Assembly: GCA_964548165.1 (NCBI GenBank)
Contig: CAZJQD010000019.1
Span: forward strand, 6,328-70,327
Source: CAZJQD01 sp964548165 [NCBI: uncultured bacterium]
GTDB lineage: Bacteria; UBA8481
Reading direction: 5' to 3'
DNA length: 64,000 bases
The stretch's first letter is position 1. Each line of letters starts with the position of its first letter. The notes beneath the pieces are model-generated. The model was not told where the DNA came from. It did not search any database and was given only the letters and a program-made list of their open reading frames with translations. Below, piece by piece: positions 38,138 through 46,814 of this stretch. A program made the translations under genes and the position numbers.

Positions 38138-38328
38138 CAGAACATCTCGCCGAGGTCCTTACGCGGAGGCACGTAGGGATAGAAACCGGCCTCCTTGTTG
38201 GACTCCAGGGCGGCTTCGGGCGTATAGGCCTCACCGGTCACGAGGAAATATCCCCCCATCACGAGGAGTCCTATTCCAAAGGATATCCCGATGATCCAGG
38301 CGAGAATTTTGGCGGCGTCGTCTCTCAT
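38137..38328 (-). CDS. Small membrane protein upstream of comEC
   Basis: The 63-residue protein has one membrane segment (about 8-29, 'ILAWIIGISFGIGLLVMGGY') and a short polar tail ending 'PPRKDLGEMF'. Its TGA overlaps the comEC ATG, so the two are translationally coupled. No family is recognised; it could assist ComEC insertion. The gap to ndk is 18 bp on the same strand, so ndk may be cotranscribed. Confidence 0.65.
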   Translation of the reverse strand: MRDDAAKILAWIIGISFGIGLLVMGGYFLVTGEAYTPEAALESNKEAGFYPYVPPRKDLGEMF

Positions 38329-38346
38329 TCGAGGACTTAGCCGATC

Positions 38347-38775
38347 TTACGCCTCGCGGGAGTGGATGGCAACTGCCGGGAAAAAGTAGGGAATTTCCTG
38401 GGCCACGGACTCCGGCGAATCCGACCCGTGGCAACTGTTCCGCTCCTTGGACTCGGCATACTCCTTGCGGATCGTGCCCGGCGCGGCCTGGGCCGGATCC
38501 GTCGCGCCCATGATCTCGCGGGCCCGGGCGATGGCGTCTTCACCTTCGAGCACGCAGGGCACGCAGGGCGCCGAGGTCATGTAGGTGCAGAGCGAGTCGA
38601 AGAAGGGGCGGCCCTTGTGCACGGCATAGAATCCCTCCGCCTGGCCGCGCGTGAGGCGCACCATGCGGCTCGCGAGAATGCGTAGTCCCCCGTCCTCGAA
38701 CTTCGTGAGGACCTTTCCGACGAGGTTGCGGAGGACGGCATCGGGCTTGACGATGATCAGCGTGCGTTCGATCAT
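38347..38775 (-). CDS. ndk: Nucleoside-diphosphate kinase
   Basis: The 142-residue enzyme transfers the gamma-phosphate from ATP to nucleoside diphosphates. '[18 protein letters not shown]' is the conserved N-terminus, and the phosphorylated His lies in '[15 protein letters not shown]'. The length is standard. ATG 38775 is preceded by AAGGAG 11 bases upstream; the longer open frame to 38868 lacks family similarity. It is the first gene of the transcript that runs into the comEC cluster. Confidence 0.96.
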   Translation of the reverse strand: MIERTLIIVKPDAVLRNLVGKVLTKFEDGGLRILASRMVRLTRGQAEGFYAVHKGRPFFDSLCTYMTSAPCVPCVLEGEDAIARAREIMGATDPAQAAPGTIRKEYAESKERNSCHGSDSPESVAQEIPYFFPAVAIHSREA

Positions 38776-38909
38776 GATGAAAGGGGCTCCTTGCAGGTTG
38801 AATGATCCCGGTTCGAGGTTCCTCGAAACAGCGGGGAGGGATGATAGCGAGCCGGCGGGCGGGAACAAGCGATTTCGTCATCCTCTCGCATGCGGCGCTC
38901 CCGGCATCC

Positions 38910-38937
38910 TTGACAATTCGCCATTCCGCCTCACGAT
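38910..38937 (+). promoter_or_regulatory. Promoter of the TerC-family gene
   Basis: A perfect TTGACA (38910-38915) is followed after 16 bases by CACGAT (38932-38937). GTG 38947 comes 9 bases later without a Shine-Dalgarno sequence, so a short or absent leader is likely. Confidence 0.45.
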
Positions 38938-38946
38938 CACGGCCCC

Positions 38947-39888
38947 GTGGACGCGCTTGCCCAGACTCCCCTCTCCCTCTGGATCGGCTTCACCGCGCTC
39001 TTTCTCGTGCTCATCGCGATCGACCTCGGGATCGGCCAGCGCCGCGCCCATGCGCCGTCGCTGAAGGAAGCCGGGGCGTGGTCGGCGGCCTGGATCCTGG
39101 CCGCGCTCCTCTTCAATTACGGCATCTACGTGGTCGAAGGACCCGCCAAGGCCCTGGAGTTCCTGACGGGCTACCTCATCGAGAAATCCCTCTCCGTCGA
39201 CAACCTCTTCGTCTTCATCATGCTCTTCACGTTCTTCGGGGTCGAGAGGGATGTCCAGCCGAGGCTCCTGAAGTGGGGCATCGTCGGCGCCGTGGTGCTC
39301 CGAGCCATCTTCGTCGCCGTCGGCGCCGCGCTCCTGCACGAGTTCCACTGGATGATCTACGTCTTCGGCCTCTTCCTCGTCTTCACCGGGTTCAAGATGA
39401 TGGCGCACGACGAGGAAGAGCAGGTTCACCCCGAGCGGAATCCGCTCGTTCGGCTGACCTGCAGGCTCCTGCCGGTCCATTCGTCCTTCGATGGACCGCA
39501 CTTCTTCACGCGCGTGAACGGAAAATTGATGGCCACACCGCTCCTGGTGGCTCTGGTGGCCGTCGAGAGCACGGACGTCATCTTCGCCCTGGACTCGATC
39601 CCGGCCATCTTCGGGATCACGAGCGATCCGTTCATCGTCTATACCTCCAACATCTTTGCCATCATGGGCCTGCGCGCGCTCTACTTTCTCCTGGCCGGCG
39701 TCATGGGCATGTTCCGGTTCCTCAAGACCGGCGTGGCGCTCGTGCTCATCTTCGTCGGAGTCAAGATGACGATCGAGGGTTGGTTTCCCATCGGCATCGG
39801 CTGGTCGCTGGGCGTGGTGGTCGCAATCCTGGGCCTCTCCGTCGCGGCCTCGGCCCTGATCCCGGCCAAGACCTCGCCCCCATCCTAG
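38947..39888 (+). CDS. TerC-family integral membrane protein
   Basis: The 313-residue protein has about nine hydrophobic segments. It carries the TerC/Alx motifs 'EKSLSVDNLFVF' and 'VESTDVIFALDSIPAIFGIT', whose acidic residues are thought to bind Mn or other metal ions, together with 'GFKMMAHDEEEQ' and 'VNGKLMATPLLVAL'. The family is involved in metal export, metalation of secreted enzymes and pH or tellurium resistance. GTG 38947 follows a TTGACA promoter without a Shine-Dalgarno sequence. I see no yybP-ykoY-type Mn riboswitch in the 78 bases upstream. Confidence 0.9.
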   Translation: MDALAQTPLSLWIGFTALFLVLIAIDLGIGQRRAHAPSLKEAGAWSAAWILAALLFNYGIYVVEGPAKALEFLTGYLIEKSLSVDNLFVFIMLFTFFGVERDVQPRLLKWGIVGAVVLRAIFVAVGAALLHEFHWMIYVFGLFLVFTGFKMMAHDEEEQVHPERNPLVRLTCRLLPVHSSFDGPHFFTRVNGKLMATPLLVALVAVESTDVIFALDSIPAIFGITSDPFIVYTSNIFAIMGLRALYFLLAGVMGMFRFLKTGVALVLIFVGVKMTIEGWFPIGIGWSLGVVVAILGLSVAASALIPAKTSPPS

Positions 39889-40043
39889 CGACACCCTCCT
39901 CCAGGTTCAGTTTTCCTGAAGGCCCGTCAGGCGCCGACCGCGCGCGGCCAGGGGTCGCGCAAACCTATTCAAAACCCTCCATTCGCGGGCGTTAGCCACC
40001 TTTCCCCTTCAGACGCGGGGGCCTCAGGCCGATAGAGTTCCCG

Positions 40044-42656
40044 ATGGCCAGAGACAACGCAGCCCGCGAGTTCGAGACCGAACGCGTGGTTCCTATCGAA
40101 AAGAGAAAGAAGAGCAGGGATACGGGCAACGAGGGTGGCGGTTCCCGGTTCCTGACCACGGACGAACGACGTGAGGCCCTTGGCTTCGTCCTCGTGGCCG
40201 CGGCCGTCATTCTCTTCCTTTCGCTCGTCCTGAATTCCTCCGAACTCCGGGGCGTCGCCTCCTCCGAGACACCGGCGGCGGCGGGGCGATTCGGGCGCTG
40301 GATTGCGACGCAGGTCGGCATCATGTTCGGGTTCGGCGGCCTGGTGATCCCGCTCTCCCTGGGCGCCTGGGGCCTGGCCATCTTCCAGAACCGCCCGCAG
40401 AAGGCCATCTTCGCCAAGGGGCTGGCGCTCGCCGTGGGCCTCGTTGCCGTCTGCGCCGGGCTCGGACTCGTCTGGGAACGCGGGTACCTCGGCGGCGCCC
40501 TCGGTGACCGCCTCGCGGCCGACCTCTTCCAGACCTTCGGCTTCGTCTCCTACATTGTCGTCTTCTTCACGCTCGCCGTTTCGCTCGTCATCGGCACACC
40601 GCTCTCCTTCAGCGCCCTCGGAGCACTGATTGCCGCCGGCGCCGTGAAGGCCTGGACGTTCGGGGTCGCGCTCGAGCAGAAGCTGGCCGCGCGCCTGAGG
40701 GCCAGCCGCGGGGCTCAGCCGGCGGAAGCCGCGGCACCGGCACCAGCGGCCCGCGCCGCCAGGCCCGCCGCCGTTGCACCCGTTCCTGCCGGCATCGACC
40801 CGGAAACCGGCGAGCTCCAGCAGGGACGCGAGTACTACGACAACGCGGAGACTCGGGTCGTCTCCACGCCACTACTCACGCTGATCGGCGGAAAGAACAA
40901 GAAGAAGAAGGACGAGGAAGCTGCGGAGAAGCCGGCCACGGTCGGCGACGCGCCGGCCCAGGCCCCGACGGGCAAAGCGTCAGAGAAGCCAGCGGCTGCG
41001 CCCGTATCGCCGGCTATCCCTTCACCGTCCGGCACCTCGCCGGAAGAACTCGGCTCAGACCCCGCCGTCTCGACGAAGGACTTCGGCGCGATCGAGAAGA
41101 CGGCGCCGACCAAGCCTGTCCAGCCGTCCGTAAAGTACACGCCGCTCGACCAGTACACGTTGCCCCCGATCAGCGTCCTGGCCAATCCGATCCCGTCGAC
41201 GGAGACGGTCACGGAGGAAGACCTGAAAAGGAAGGCCCAGAGCCTGCAGGACACCCTGGCCGACCACGGCATCAACTGCAAGATCGGCGACATCGTCCCG
41301 GGCCCGACGGTGACGCGGTTCGAGGTCGTGCCCGCTCCCGGTGTGAAGGTCTCTTCGATCCAGTCCCGGGCCGATGACATCTCGCTGGCGATGGCCGCTC
41401 CCTCCATCCGCATCGAGGCGCCGATCCCGGGCAAGTCCGCGGTCGGCATCGAGATCCCGAATCGCAAGGGACACATGGTGACCCTGAAGGAAGTGATCGC
41501 CTCGGACGAATTCCGCAAGCTCCGCGAGACCTCGCCGCTGACCGTGGCCCTGGGCCAGGACATTGCCGGACAGCCCGTCGTCGTCGATCTCCGCAAGATG
41601 CCCCACCTTCTCATCGCGGGTTCGACCGGATCCGGCAAGTCCGTCTGCCTCAACTCGATCATCAATTCGATCCTCCTCTCGGCCAAGCCCACCGAGGTGC
41701 GACTCATGATGGTGGACCCGAAGGTCGTGGAGTTGAAGAGCTACGACGATGTGCCGCACCTCCTCTCCCCCGTCGTGACGGATGCCCGCAAGGCCCCGCG
41801 CGTCCTGCAGTGGCTGGTCGAGGAGATGGAGCGTCGCTACCAGTACCTGGCGCGTGCCGGCGTTCGCGACATCGAGGGCTTCAACAACATCGCGATCGAT
41901 CCCGTCCCGGTCTCCGACACCCCCGACGACTTCCTCGACTTCGAGGACGAGCTCCCGTCCGCGGCCGACCTCCCGGAGAAGATGCCGTTCATCCTCGCCA
42001 TCATCGATGAGTTCGGCGACCTGATGGTCATCGCGAAGAAGGAGTGCGAGGACTACATCATGCGGATCGTGCAGATGGCGCGCGCCGTCGGCATTCACCT
42101 CATCATCGCCACCCAGCGCCCGTCGGTGAACGTCATCACGGGCGTCATCAAGGCCAACATGCCTTCGCGTCTCTCGTTCCAGGTCTCCTCGAAGGTCGAC
42201 TCCATGACCATCCTCGACACGATGGGCGCGGAGCGCCTGCTCGGGCGAGGCGACATGCTCTTCAAGCCCGGGGACAAGCCCAAGCCCATGCGCCTGCAGG
42301 GCGTCTTCATCGGCACACCCGAGATCAACGACGTCATCAAGCATTATGCCCAGCAAGGCCCGGCGAAGCGCGAGGTCGTGCTGACCGTCGACGAGGGCGC
42401 GGCGATGAACAACGCCCTCGCGGGCGAGGACGATCCCCTGCTCGAGCAGGCCATGCGCATCGCCCTGGCGGACGGCATGGCCAGCGTCTCGCGCCTGCAG
42501 AGAAAGCTCCAGGTCGGCCATCCCCGCGCCTCGCGACTCGTCGACATCATGGAAGCCAAGGGGCTCGTGACGCCCCCGGACGGTTCCAAGCCCCGCAAGC
42601 TCCTCTTCGACGCCTCCTACTTCGGAAACGGCGACGGCGGTGCGGCGGAGGGCTGA
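40044..42656 (+). CDS. ftsK: DNA translocase FtsK
   Basis: The 870-residue protein couples chromosome segregation to cell division. It has four predicted membrane helices in the first 215 residues, a Pro/Ala/Lys-rich linker (about 220-375), the ATPase motor with Walker A 'LIAGSTGSGKSVCLNSII', Walker B 'PFILAIIDEFGDLM', and a C-terminal gamma winged-helix ('SVSRLQRKLQVGHPRASRLVDIMEAKG') that reads KOPS-like sites. The length is typical of SpoIIIE/FtsK with a moderate linker. ATG 40044 follows TAGAGT by five bases without a Shine-Dalgarno sequence. Confidence 0.96.
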   Translation: MARDNAAREFETERVVPIEKRKKSRDTGNEGGGSRFLTTDERREALGFVLVAAAVILFLSLVLNSSELRGVASSETPAAAGRFGRWIATQVGIMFGFGGLVIPLSLGAWGLAIFQNRPQKAIFAKGLALAVGLVAVCAGLGLVWERGYLGGALGDRLAADLFQTFGFVSYIVVFFTLAVSLVIGTPLSFSALGALIAAGAVKAWTFGVALEQKLAARLRASRGAQPAEAAAPAPAARAARPAAVAPVPAGIDPETGELQQGREYYDNAETRVVSTPLLTLIGGKNKKKKDEEAAEKPATVGDAPAQAPTGKASEKPAAAPVSPAIPSPSGTSPEELGSDPAVSTKDFGAIEKTAPTKPVQPSVKYTPLDQYTLPPISVLANPIPSTETVTEEDLKRKAQSLQDTLADHGINCKIGDIVPGPTVTRFEVVPAPGVKVSSIQSRADDISLAMAAPSIRIEAPIPGKSAVGIEIPNRKGHMVTLKEVIASDEFRKLRETSPLTVALGQDIAGQPVVVDLRKMPHLLIAGSTGSGKSVCLNSIINSILLSAKPTEVRLMMVDPKVVELKSYDDVPHLLSPVVTDARKAPRVLQWLVEEMERRYQYLARAGVRDIEGFNNIAIDPVPVSDTPDDFLDFEDELPSAADLPEKMPFILAIIDEFGDLMVIAKKECEDYIMRIVQMARAVGIHLIIATQRPSVNVITGVIKANMPSRLSFQVSSKVDSMTILDTMGAERLLGRGDMLFKPGDKPKPMRLQGVFIGTPEINDVIKHYAQQGPAKREVVLTVDEGAAMNNALAGEDDPLLEQAMRIALADGMASVSRLQRKLQVGHPRASRLVDIMEAKGLVTPPDGSKPRKLLFDASYFGNGDGGAAEG

Positions 42657-42683
42657 GGGATCGCGTAGAGTCCCAGTCATCGC

Positions 42684-44303
42684 ATGAACATCCTCGCGCG
42701 AGCCGTGCACTCGGTCGTCCTCGTCCTGGGGCTCGTCGTGGCGTCATCCTCCGAGGCCCGGGGCGCCCACGCCTCCTACGCCCTGGCCCTGCTCGGCGCC
42801 TTCCACCTCTTTCTCCTCTGGCGGACGCGTCACGAAGGGAGCTGGGTGGGAACGCTGATCTATGGGGCGCTTGCCGCGAGCTGGTTCCTGCCGTTCCTGC
42901 CGGGCTCGGGATCCGCCTATCCTCCGACCCGATTCCTCGTCATCCTCGGCTCCGCGGCGCACCTGGCCCACGGGGAGTGGGGGACCGCGATCCAGAAGCC
43001 GTGGGCGGCCGGCCTCTTCGTGGCCGCCTGGATGGGGCTCATCGCCTGGCGCGTGCACAACCTCGTCGATTCTCTCACCTACGGGTACGACCTGGCGCAC
43101 GTGCAGAACCTCGTGGCCAACACCCTGGACGGGCGATTTCTCTGGAGCGACTACACGAACGGCTCGATCCTGTCCCACCACTTGTACCTCTCTCTCGTCC
43201 TCCTGGCCCCGCTCTACGCCTGGATCCCTCACCCCTTGACGCTGCAGATGGCGCAGGTGGTCCTGATGGGCGTCTCCACGGGCCTGGTGGCAAGCGCCTC
43301 GTCGCGGAAATTCGGGAGCGGGACCGCCCTGCCGGTGCTCCTCGTGTTCCTCTGCCATCCCGCCTTCGCCGGGCAAGCCCTGCACGAGTTCGACCCGGGC
43401 GTGATCGGGCTCTTCGGGACCAGCGTCGCCCTCTGGGGATGGGCTCGTGACTCGCGGTGGGCGTTCTGGATCGGGGTCCTCACCGCGCTGGGATCCAAGG
43501 AGCACTTTGCCGTCGCGGGGGTCATTGCCGGTTTCATCCTGGTCTGGATGCCGGCGCATCGGCGCACGGGACTCCTGCTGATGGCGATCTCCGTCGCGGT
43601 CGGCGCCGCGTTCGGCGCCTATGCGTACACGAGCGAGGCGCTGTTCAGCCTGAAGTCGCAGCTTTCGCTCCGCTTCGGCGACGGACCGCTGGAACCCGTG
43701 CGCCTGACGGCCAGCCGCGTGGGATACGCGATCCACCTCCTGGCGCCGACGGGTGGCGTGGCCCTTCTCGGCTTCATCGCCTTTCTGCCGGCCCTGCCTG
43801 AACCGCTACTCAACGTGCTGTCGCGTTTCCCGATGCATTCCCTCAGCACGCATTACCACGTGCTGACACTCCCGTTCCTCGCGTGGGCCACGGGCGCGGG
43901 CCTGGCGCGGCTCGACGCGTGGCGGCCGTCGTGGACGGCGGGTGCGGCGCGATTCGCGGTGGGAACCGCGATGCTGGCGGCCGTCTTCAGCCAGATCGGT
44001 CCCATCGCCCAGAGCCTGGCCTTCTACGATGTCATCCGGTCTCCGCGGAGTGAATACGAGGAATGGAGAACGTTCATCGCGGACCTTCCCGAGGGTGACA
44101 TCGCCGTCAAGGGGAGCTTTCGCCTGCTGACGCTCATCGCCGACCGTCGCCCGGTGCGACCGCTCGTCTATGCCGATCTCAGCGCCGAGATCGCCAAGCG
44201 GCCGCTGCTCATCCTGGACGGTGCGGAGGAGCCCGCGCCCGCCGGTTCCACCCTGATCGCCGAGAAGGGCGAGGTAAGGGTCTACCGGGTCCCGGGATCC
44301 TAG
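42684..44303 (+). CDS. DUF2079 membrane protein
   Basis: The 539-residue protein has about ten hydrophobic segments. Conserved features of the DUF2079 family are present: 'DLAHVQNLVANTLDGRFLWSD', 'SHHLYLSLVLLAPLY' and 'HEFDPGVIGLFGTSVALWG'. The family resembles GT-C-type membrane glycosyltransferases, so a lipid-linked sugar transferase role is possible. It follows ftsK by 27 bases and ends convergently with cofH, 34 bases away. ATG 42684 lies 12 bases after a TAGAGT box. Confidence 0.82.
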   Translation: MNILARAVHSVVLVLGLVVASSSEARGAHASYALALLGAFHLFLLWRTRHEGSWVGTLIYGALAASWFLPFLPGSGSAYPPTRFLVILGSAAHLAHGEWGTAIQKPWAAGLFVAAWMGLIAWRVHNLVDSLTYGYDLAHVQNLVANTLDGRFLWSDYTNGSILSHHLYLSLVLLAPLYAWIPHPLTLQMAQVVLMGVSTGLVASASSRKFGSGTALPVLLVFLCHPAFAGQALHEFDPGVIGLFGTSVALWGWARDSRWAFWIGVLTALGSKEHFAVAGVIAGFILVWMPAHRRTGLLLMAISVAVGAAFGAYAYTSEALFSLKSQLSLRFGDGPLEPVRLTASRVGYAIHLLAPTGGVALLGFIAFLPALPEPLLNVLSRFPMHSLSTHYHVLTLPFLAWATGAGLARLDAWRPSWTAGAARFAVGTAMLAAVFSQIGPIAQSLAFYDVIRSPRSEYEEWRTFIADLPEGDIAVKGSFRLLTLIADRRPVRPLVYADLSAEIAKRPLLILDGAEEPAPAGSTLIAEKGEVRVYRVPGS

Positions 44304-44337
44304 GCGGGACGCGCCGGCAGTTCCCGCGGTGCCGGAG

Positions 44338-45588
44338 CTATCCGGCGGTAGCGTCGCCGATCCCGAAACTCGCGGCCTGGGCGCCCGCCGGGCGGGGCTT
44401 CAAGGGCGGGTAGAAGGGCGGGTCGTGGTCCTCGTAGGTCTCGAGGATGTCGTAGAGCGTGTTGCGCCGGGCGGGGACACGACCGATGCCGCGAATGAAT
44501 TTCACGAACTCCAGCGGTGTGATCTCCTCGCCGAACGGAGCACCGCTCGATCGTGAGATCGTCTCCTCCATCAGGGTCCCGCCAAAGTCGTTGGCGCCGT
44601 GCTTGAGCACGTACTGGGCGAGGCGCGGGCCGAGCTTGACCCAGGAGACCTGGATGTTGGGGATGGTGGCGTCGAGCATGAGCCGGGCGATGGCATGGAC
44701 CTTGAGATGCTCGTCGCGCGTGGGGCCCGGCCGCGCCTTGCCGTCCAGGAAGAGCGGGGCATCCCAGTGGATGAAGCCGAGCGGCACGAACTCCGTGAAG
44801 CCGCCCGTGTCCTTCTGCAGGGAACGCAAGCGGTCCATGTGCATCACCCAGTGCCGCGGCTCGTCGACGTGACCGTACATCATCGTCGACGTGGAACGGA
44901 TCCCGAGCTCGTGGGCGGTCCGGACGATCTCGAGCCATTCCTCCGCCTTCAGCTTGTTGCCGGAGATCACGCCGCGCACATCGCTGTCGAGGATCTCCGC
45001 GGCCGTCCCCGGGATGGTCCCGAGGCCGTGTTCCTTGAGCATCTGCAGGAAGTCGCGGTACGAGAGCCGGCACTTGCCGGCCCCGAACTTGATCTCGAAC
45101 GGGGAGAAGGCGTGGATGTGCATCGCCGGCACGCGCTCCTTGATGGCCACGACGAGATCGCGATAGTGGGTGCCCGGCATGCGCGGATGCAGGCCGCCCT
45201 GCAGGCAGACCTCCGTGGCTCCGCGCCCGGCGGCCTCCTCCGTGCGATCCGCGATCTCGGAGAGCGGGAGAAACTCGGCCTCGCGATGCCCCTCGGGCCG
45301 CGCGAACCCGCAGAAGCGACACCCCGTGTAGCAGATGTTGGTGAAGTTGATGTTGCGGACGACAACGAAGGTGACGCGTTCCCCGTTGCGACGGCGACGG
45401 AGCTCGTCCGCCGCATCGAGCACGGCCTGGAAGTCGGTGCCGGAGGTCGCGAAGAGCTCGAGCGCGTCCTCGGGTGCGAGTTCGCCGCCTTCAAGGACGG
45501 GCCCGAGGATCCGCGCCGTAGCCGCCTGGCACCGCGAGAGCGTCACCTCCAGCGCGTCGGTCGGCGACGTCGGAAACTGAGCGGTCAT
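44338..45588 (-). CDS. cofH: FO synthase subunit 2 (CofH)
   Basis: The 416-residue radical SAM enzyme joins 5-amino-6-ribitylaminouracil with tyrosine-derived 4-hydroxybenzyl to give the FO precursor of coenzyme F420. The cluster motif is CYTGCRFC, followed by 'EVCLQGGLHPRMPG' and 'HAFSPFEIKFG'. 'STSTMMYGHVD' and 'GANDFGGTLMEE' are typical of the CofH/MqnC subgroup. ATG 45588 overlaps the cofG stop (ATGA); the open frame further upstream is not used. The length fits CofH, not the MqnC of menaquinone synthesis. Confidence 0.92.
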   Translation of the reverse strand: MTAQFPTSPTDALEVTLSRCQAATARILGPVLEGGELAPEDALELFATSGTDFQAVLDAADELRRRRNGERVTFVVVRNINFTNICYTGCRFCGFARPEGHREAEFLPLSEIADRTEEAAGRGATEVCLQGGLHPRMPGTHYRDLVVAIKERVPAMHIHAFSPFEIKFGAGKCRLSYRDFLQMLKEHGLGTIPGTAAEILDSDVRGVISGNKLKAEEWLEIVRTAHELGIRSTSTMMYGHVDEPRHWVMHMDRLRSLQKDTGGFTEFVPLGFIHWDAPLFLDGKARPGPTRDEHLKVHAIARLMLDATIPNIQVSWVKLGPRLAQYVLKHGANDFGGTLMEETISRSSGAPFGEEITPLEFVKFIRGIGRVPARRNTLYDILETYEDHDPPFYPPLKPRPAGAQAASFGIGDATAG

Positions 45589-46799
45589 CGTGCCGCCTGG
45601 ATGCAACACATGCCGTCCGCATCCCTGTGCGCTTCGAGCCGCATGCGTACGATCGGCGATGCGCGCCGCGACGCCTCCTCGAGATGTCGCGGGTACACGG
45701 TCAGTCGCTCGCGGAGCGTGAAGCCGGCCTTCGCGCACGCGTCGGCCAGGACGGCAATCCGGGGCCACGCGCACTCGGGGTTGATGAAATCGATGGTCAG
45801 CGGGGAGATCCCGCCCCAGTCGTTGATGCCGGCATCGAGGTAGCGCAGGGGATCGGGCGCGAGGTTCGGAGGCGCCTGGAGGCTGATCTCGGGCGGCAAC
45901 AGGAGACGGGCCGCCGCCAGCGTGCGGCACATGTCATCCAGGTCGGGCTCGGGATGCCGCTCCATGAGGATTCCCGGCTTCGCGCGGAAGTTCTGGACGA
46001 TCACTTCCTGCACCGTGCCCCAGCGCGCATGGATGGCCGCGATCGCGTCCAGGGTCTCCAGACGCTCCTCCCAGGTCTCGCCGATGCCGATGAGAAGCCC
46101 CGTCGTGAAGGGGATCCCTGCCTGGCCCGCGGCTTCCAGCGTGGCGAGGCGCCGAGCGGGATGCTTGTCGGGGCATCGGTAATGCGGCATGCCCGCCGCC
46201 ATCATCCGCTCGGATACCGTCTCGAGCATGAGCCCCATCGAACCGCAATACGGAGCCAGGCTCTGGAGTTCCCGGGAGGAGAGCGTCCCCGGGTTGGCGT
46301 GCGGAACCAGCGGCGTCTCCTCCACGACGAGCCGGCACATGGCGGCCAGGTAGTCGAGCGTGGACTCGTAGCCGAGACGTCGCAGGGCGACGCGCGCCTC
46401 GGGCCACCGCAGCTCCGGTCGCTCTCCCAGCGAGAAGAGCGCCTCCTTGCACCCCAGGTCCGCGCCCGCCCGGGCGACCCGGAGAACGTCCTCGGGCTCC
46501 ATGTAGCCCGCTCCCGGCGAGCCGGGATTCCTGGCGAACGTGCAGTATCCGCAGGTATCCCGACAGAGGTTGGTCAGGGGGAGGAACACCTTGCGCGAAT
46601 ACGTGACAACGTGGCCCCAGTGCGCGTCGCGCACCGCCACCGCTCGGGCACAGAGTTCCGCGAGAACCTCGCCACGAACATCGCCGGCAAGCGACAGGTG
46701 CTCGCGAGCTCCGGACCCTCTGCCAGCAAGGCCCGGCTCCGGACCGGAGCCCGTCACCGGGTCAGTTCTCCCGGGGTCCCCGGCAGGCGGAACACCCAT
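45585..46799 (-). CDS. cofG: FO synthase subunit 1 (CofG)
   Basis: The 404-residue radical SAM enzyme completes the deazaflavin ring of FO with CofH. The cluster motif is CRDTCGYC, with 'FSLGERPE', 'HANPGTLSSRELQSL', 'GLLIGIGETWEERLE' and 'INDWGGISPLT' all characteristic. The N-terminus has a roughly 30-residue Pro/Gly-rich extension before the core, so a later start is possible. It overlaps cofH by four bases and follows the F420-dependent oxidoreductase by 15 bases, forming an operon. CofC, CofD and CofE are not in the window. Confidence 0.93.
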   Translation of the reverse strand: MGVPPAGDPGRTDPVTGSGPEPGLAGRGSGAREHLSLAGDVRGEVLAELCARAVAVRDAHWGHVVTYSRKVFLPLTNLCRDTCGYCTFARNPGSPGAGYMEPEDVLRVARAGADLGCKEALFSLGERPELRWPEARVALRRLGYESTLDYLAAMCRLVVEETPLVPHANPGTLSSRELQSLAPYCGSMGLMLETVSERMMAAGMPHYRCPDKHPARRLATLEAAGQAGIPFTTGLLIGIGETWEERLETLDAIAAIHARWGTVQEVIVQNFRAKPGILMERHPEPDLDDMCRTLAAARLLLPPEISLQAPPNLAPDPLRYLDAGINDWGGISPLTIDFINPECAWPRIAVLADACAKAGFTLRERLTVYPRHLEEASRRASPIVRMRLEAHRDADGMCCIQAAR

Positions 46800-46814
46800 G
46801 CCCCGAGGGGCCCA

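Noticed and set aside
38869-38946. yybP-ykoY (Mn) riboswitch upstream of the TerC-family gene
   Set aside because: Only 78 bases are available and the required conserved core is not visible.
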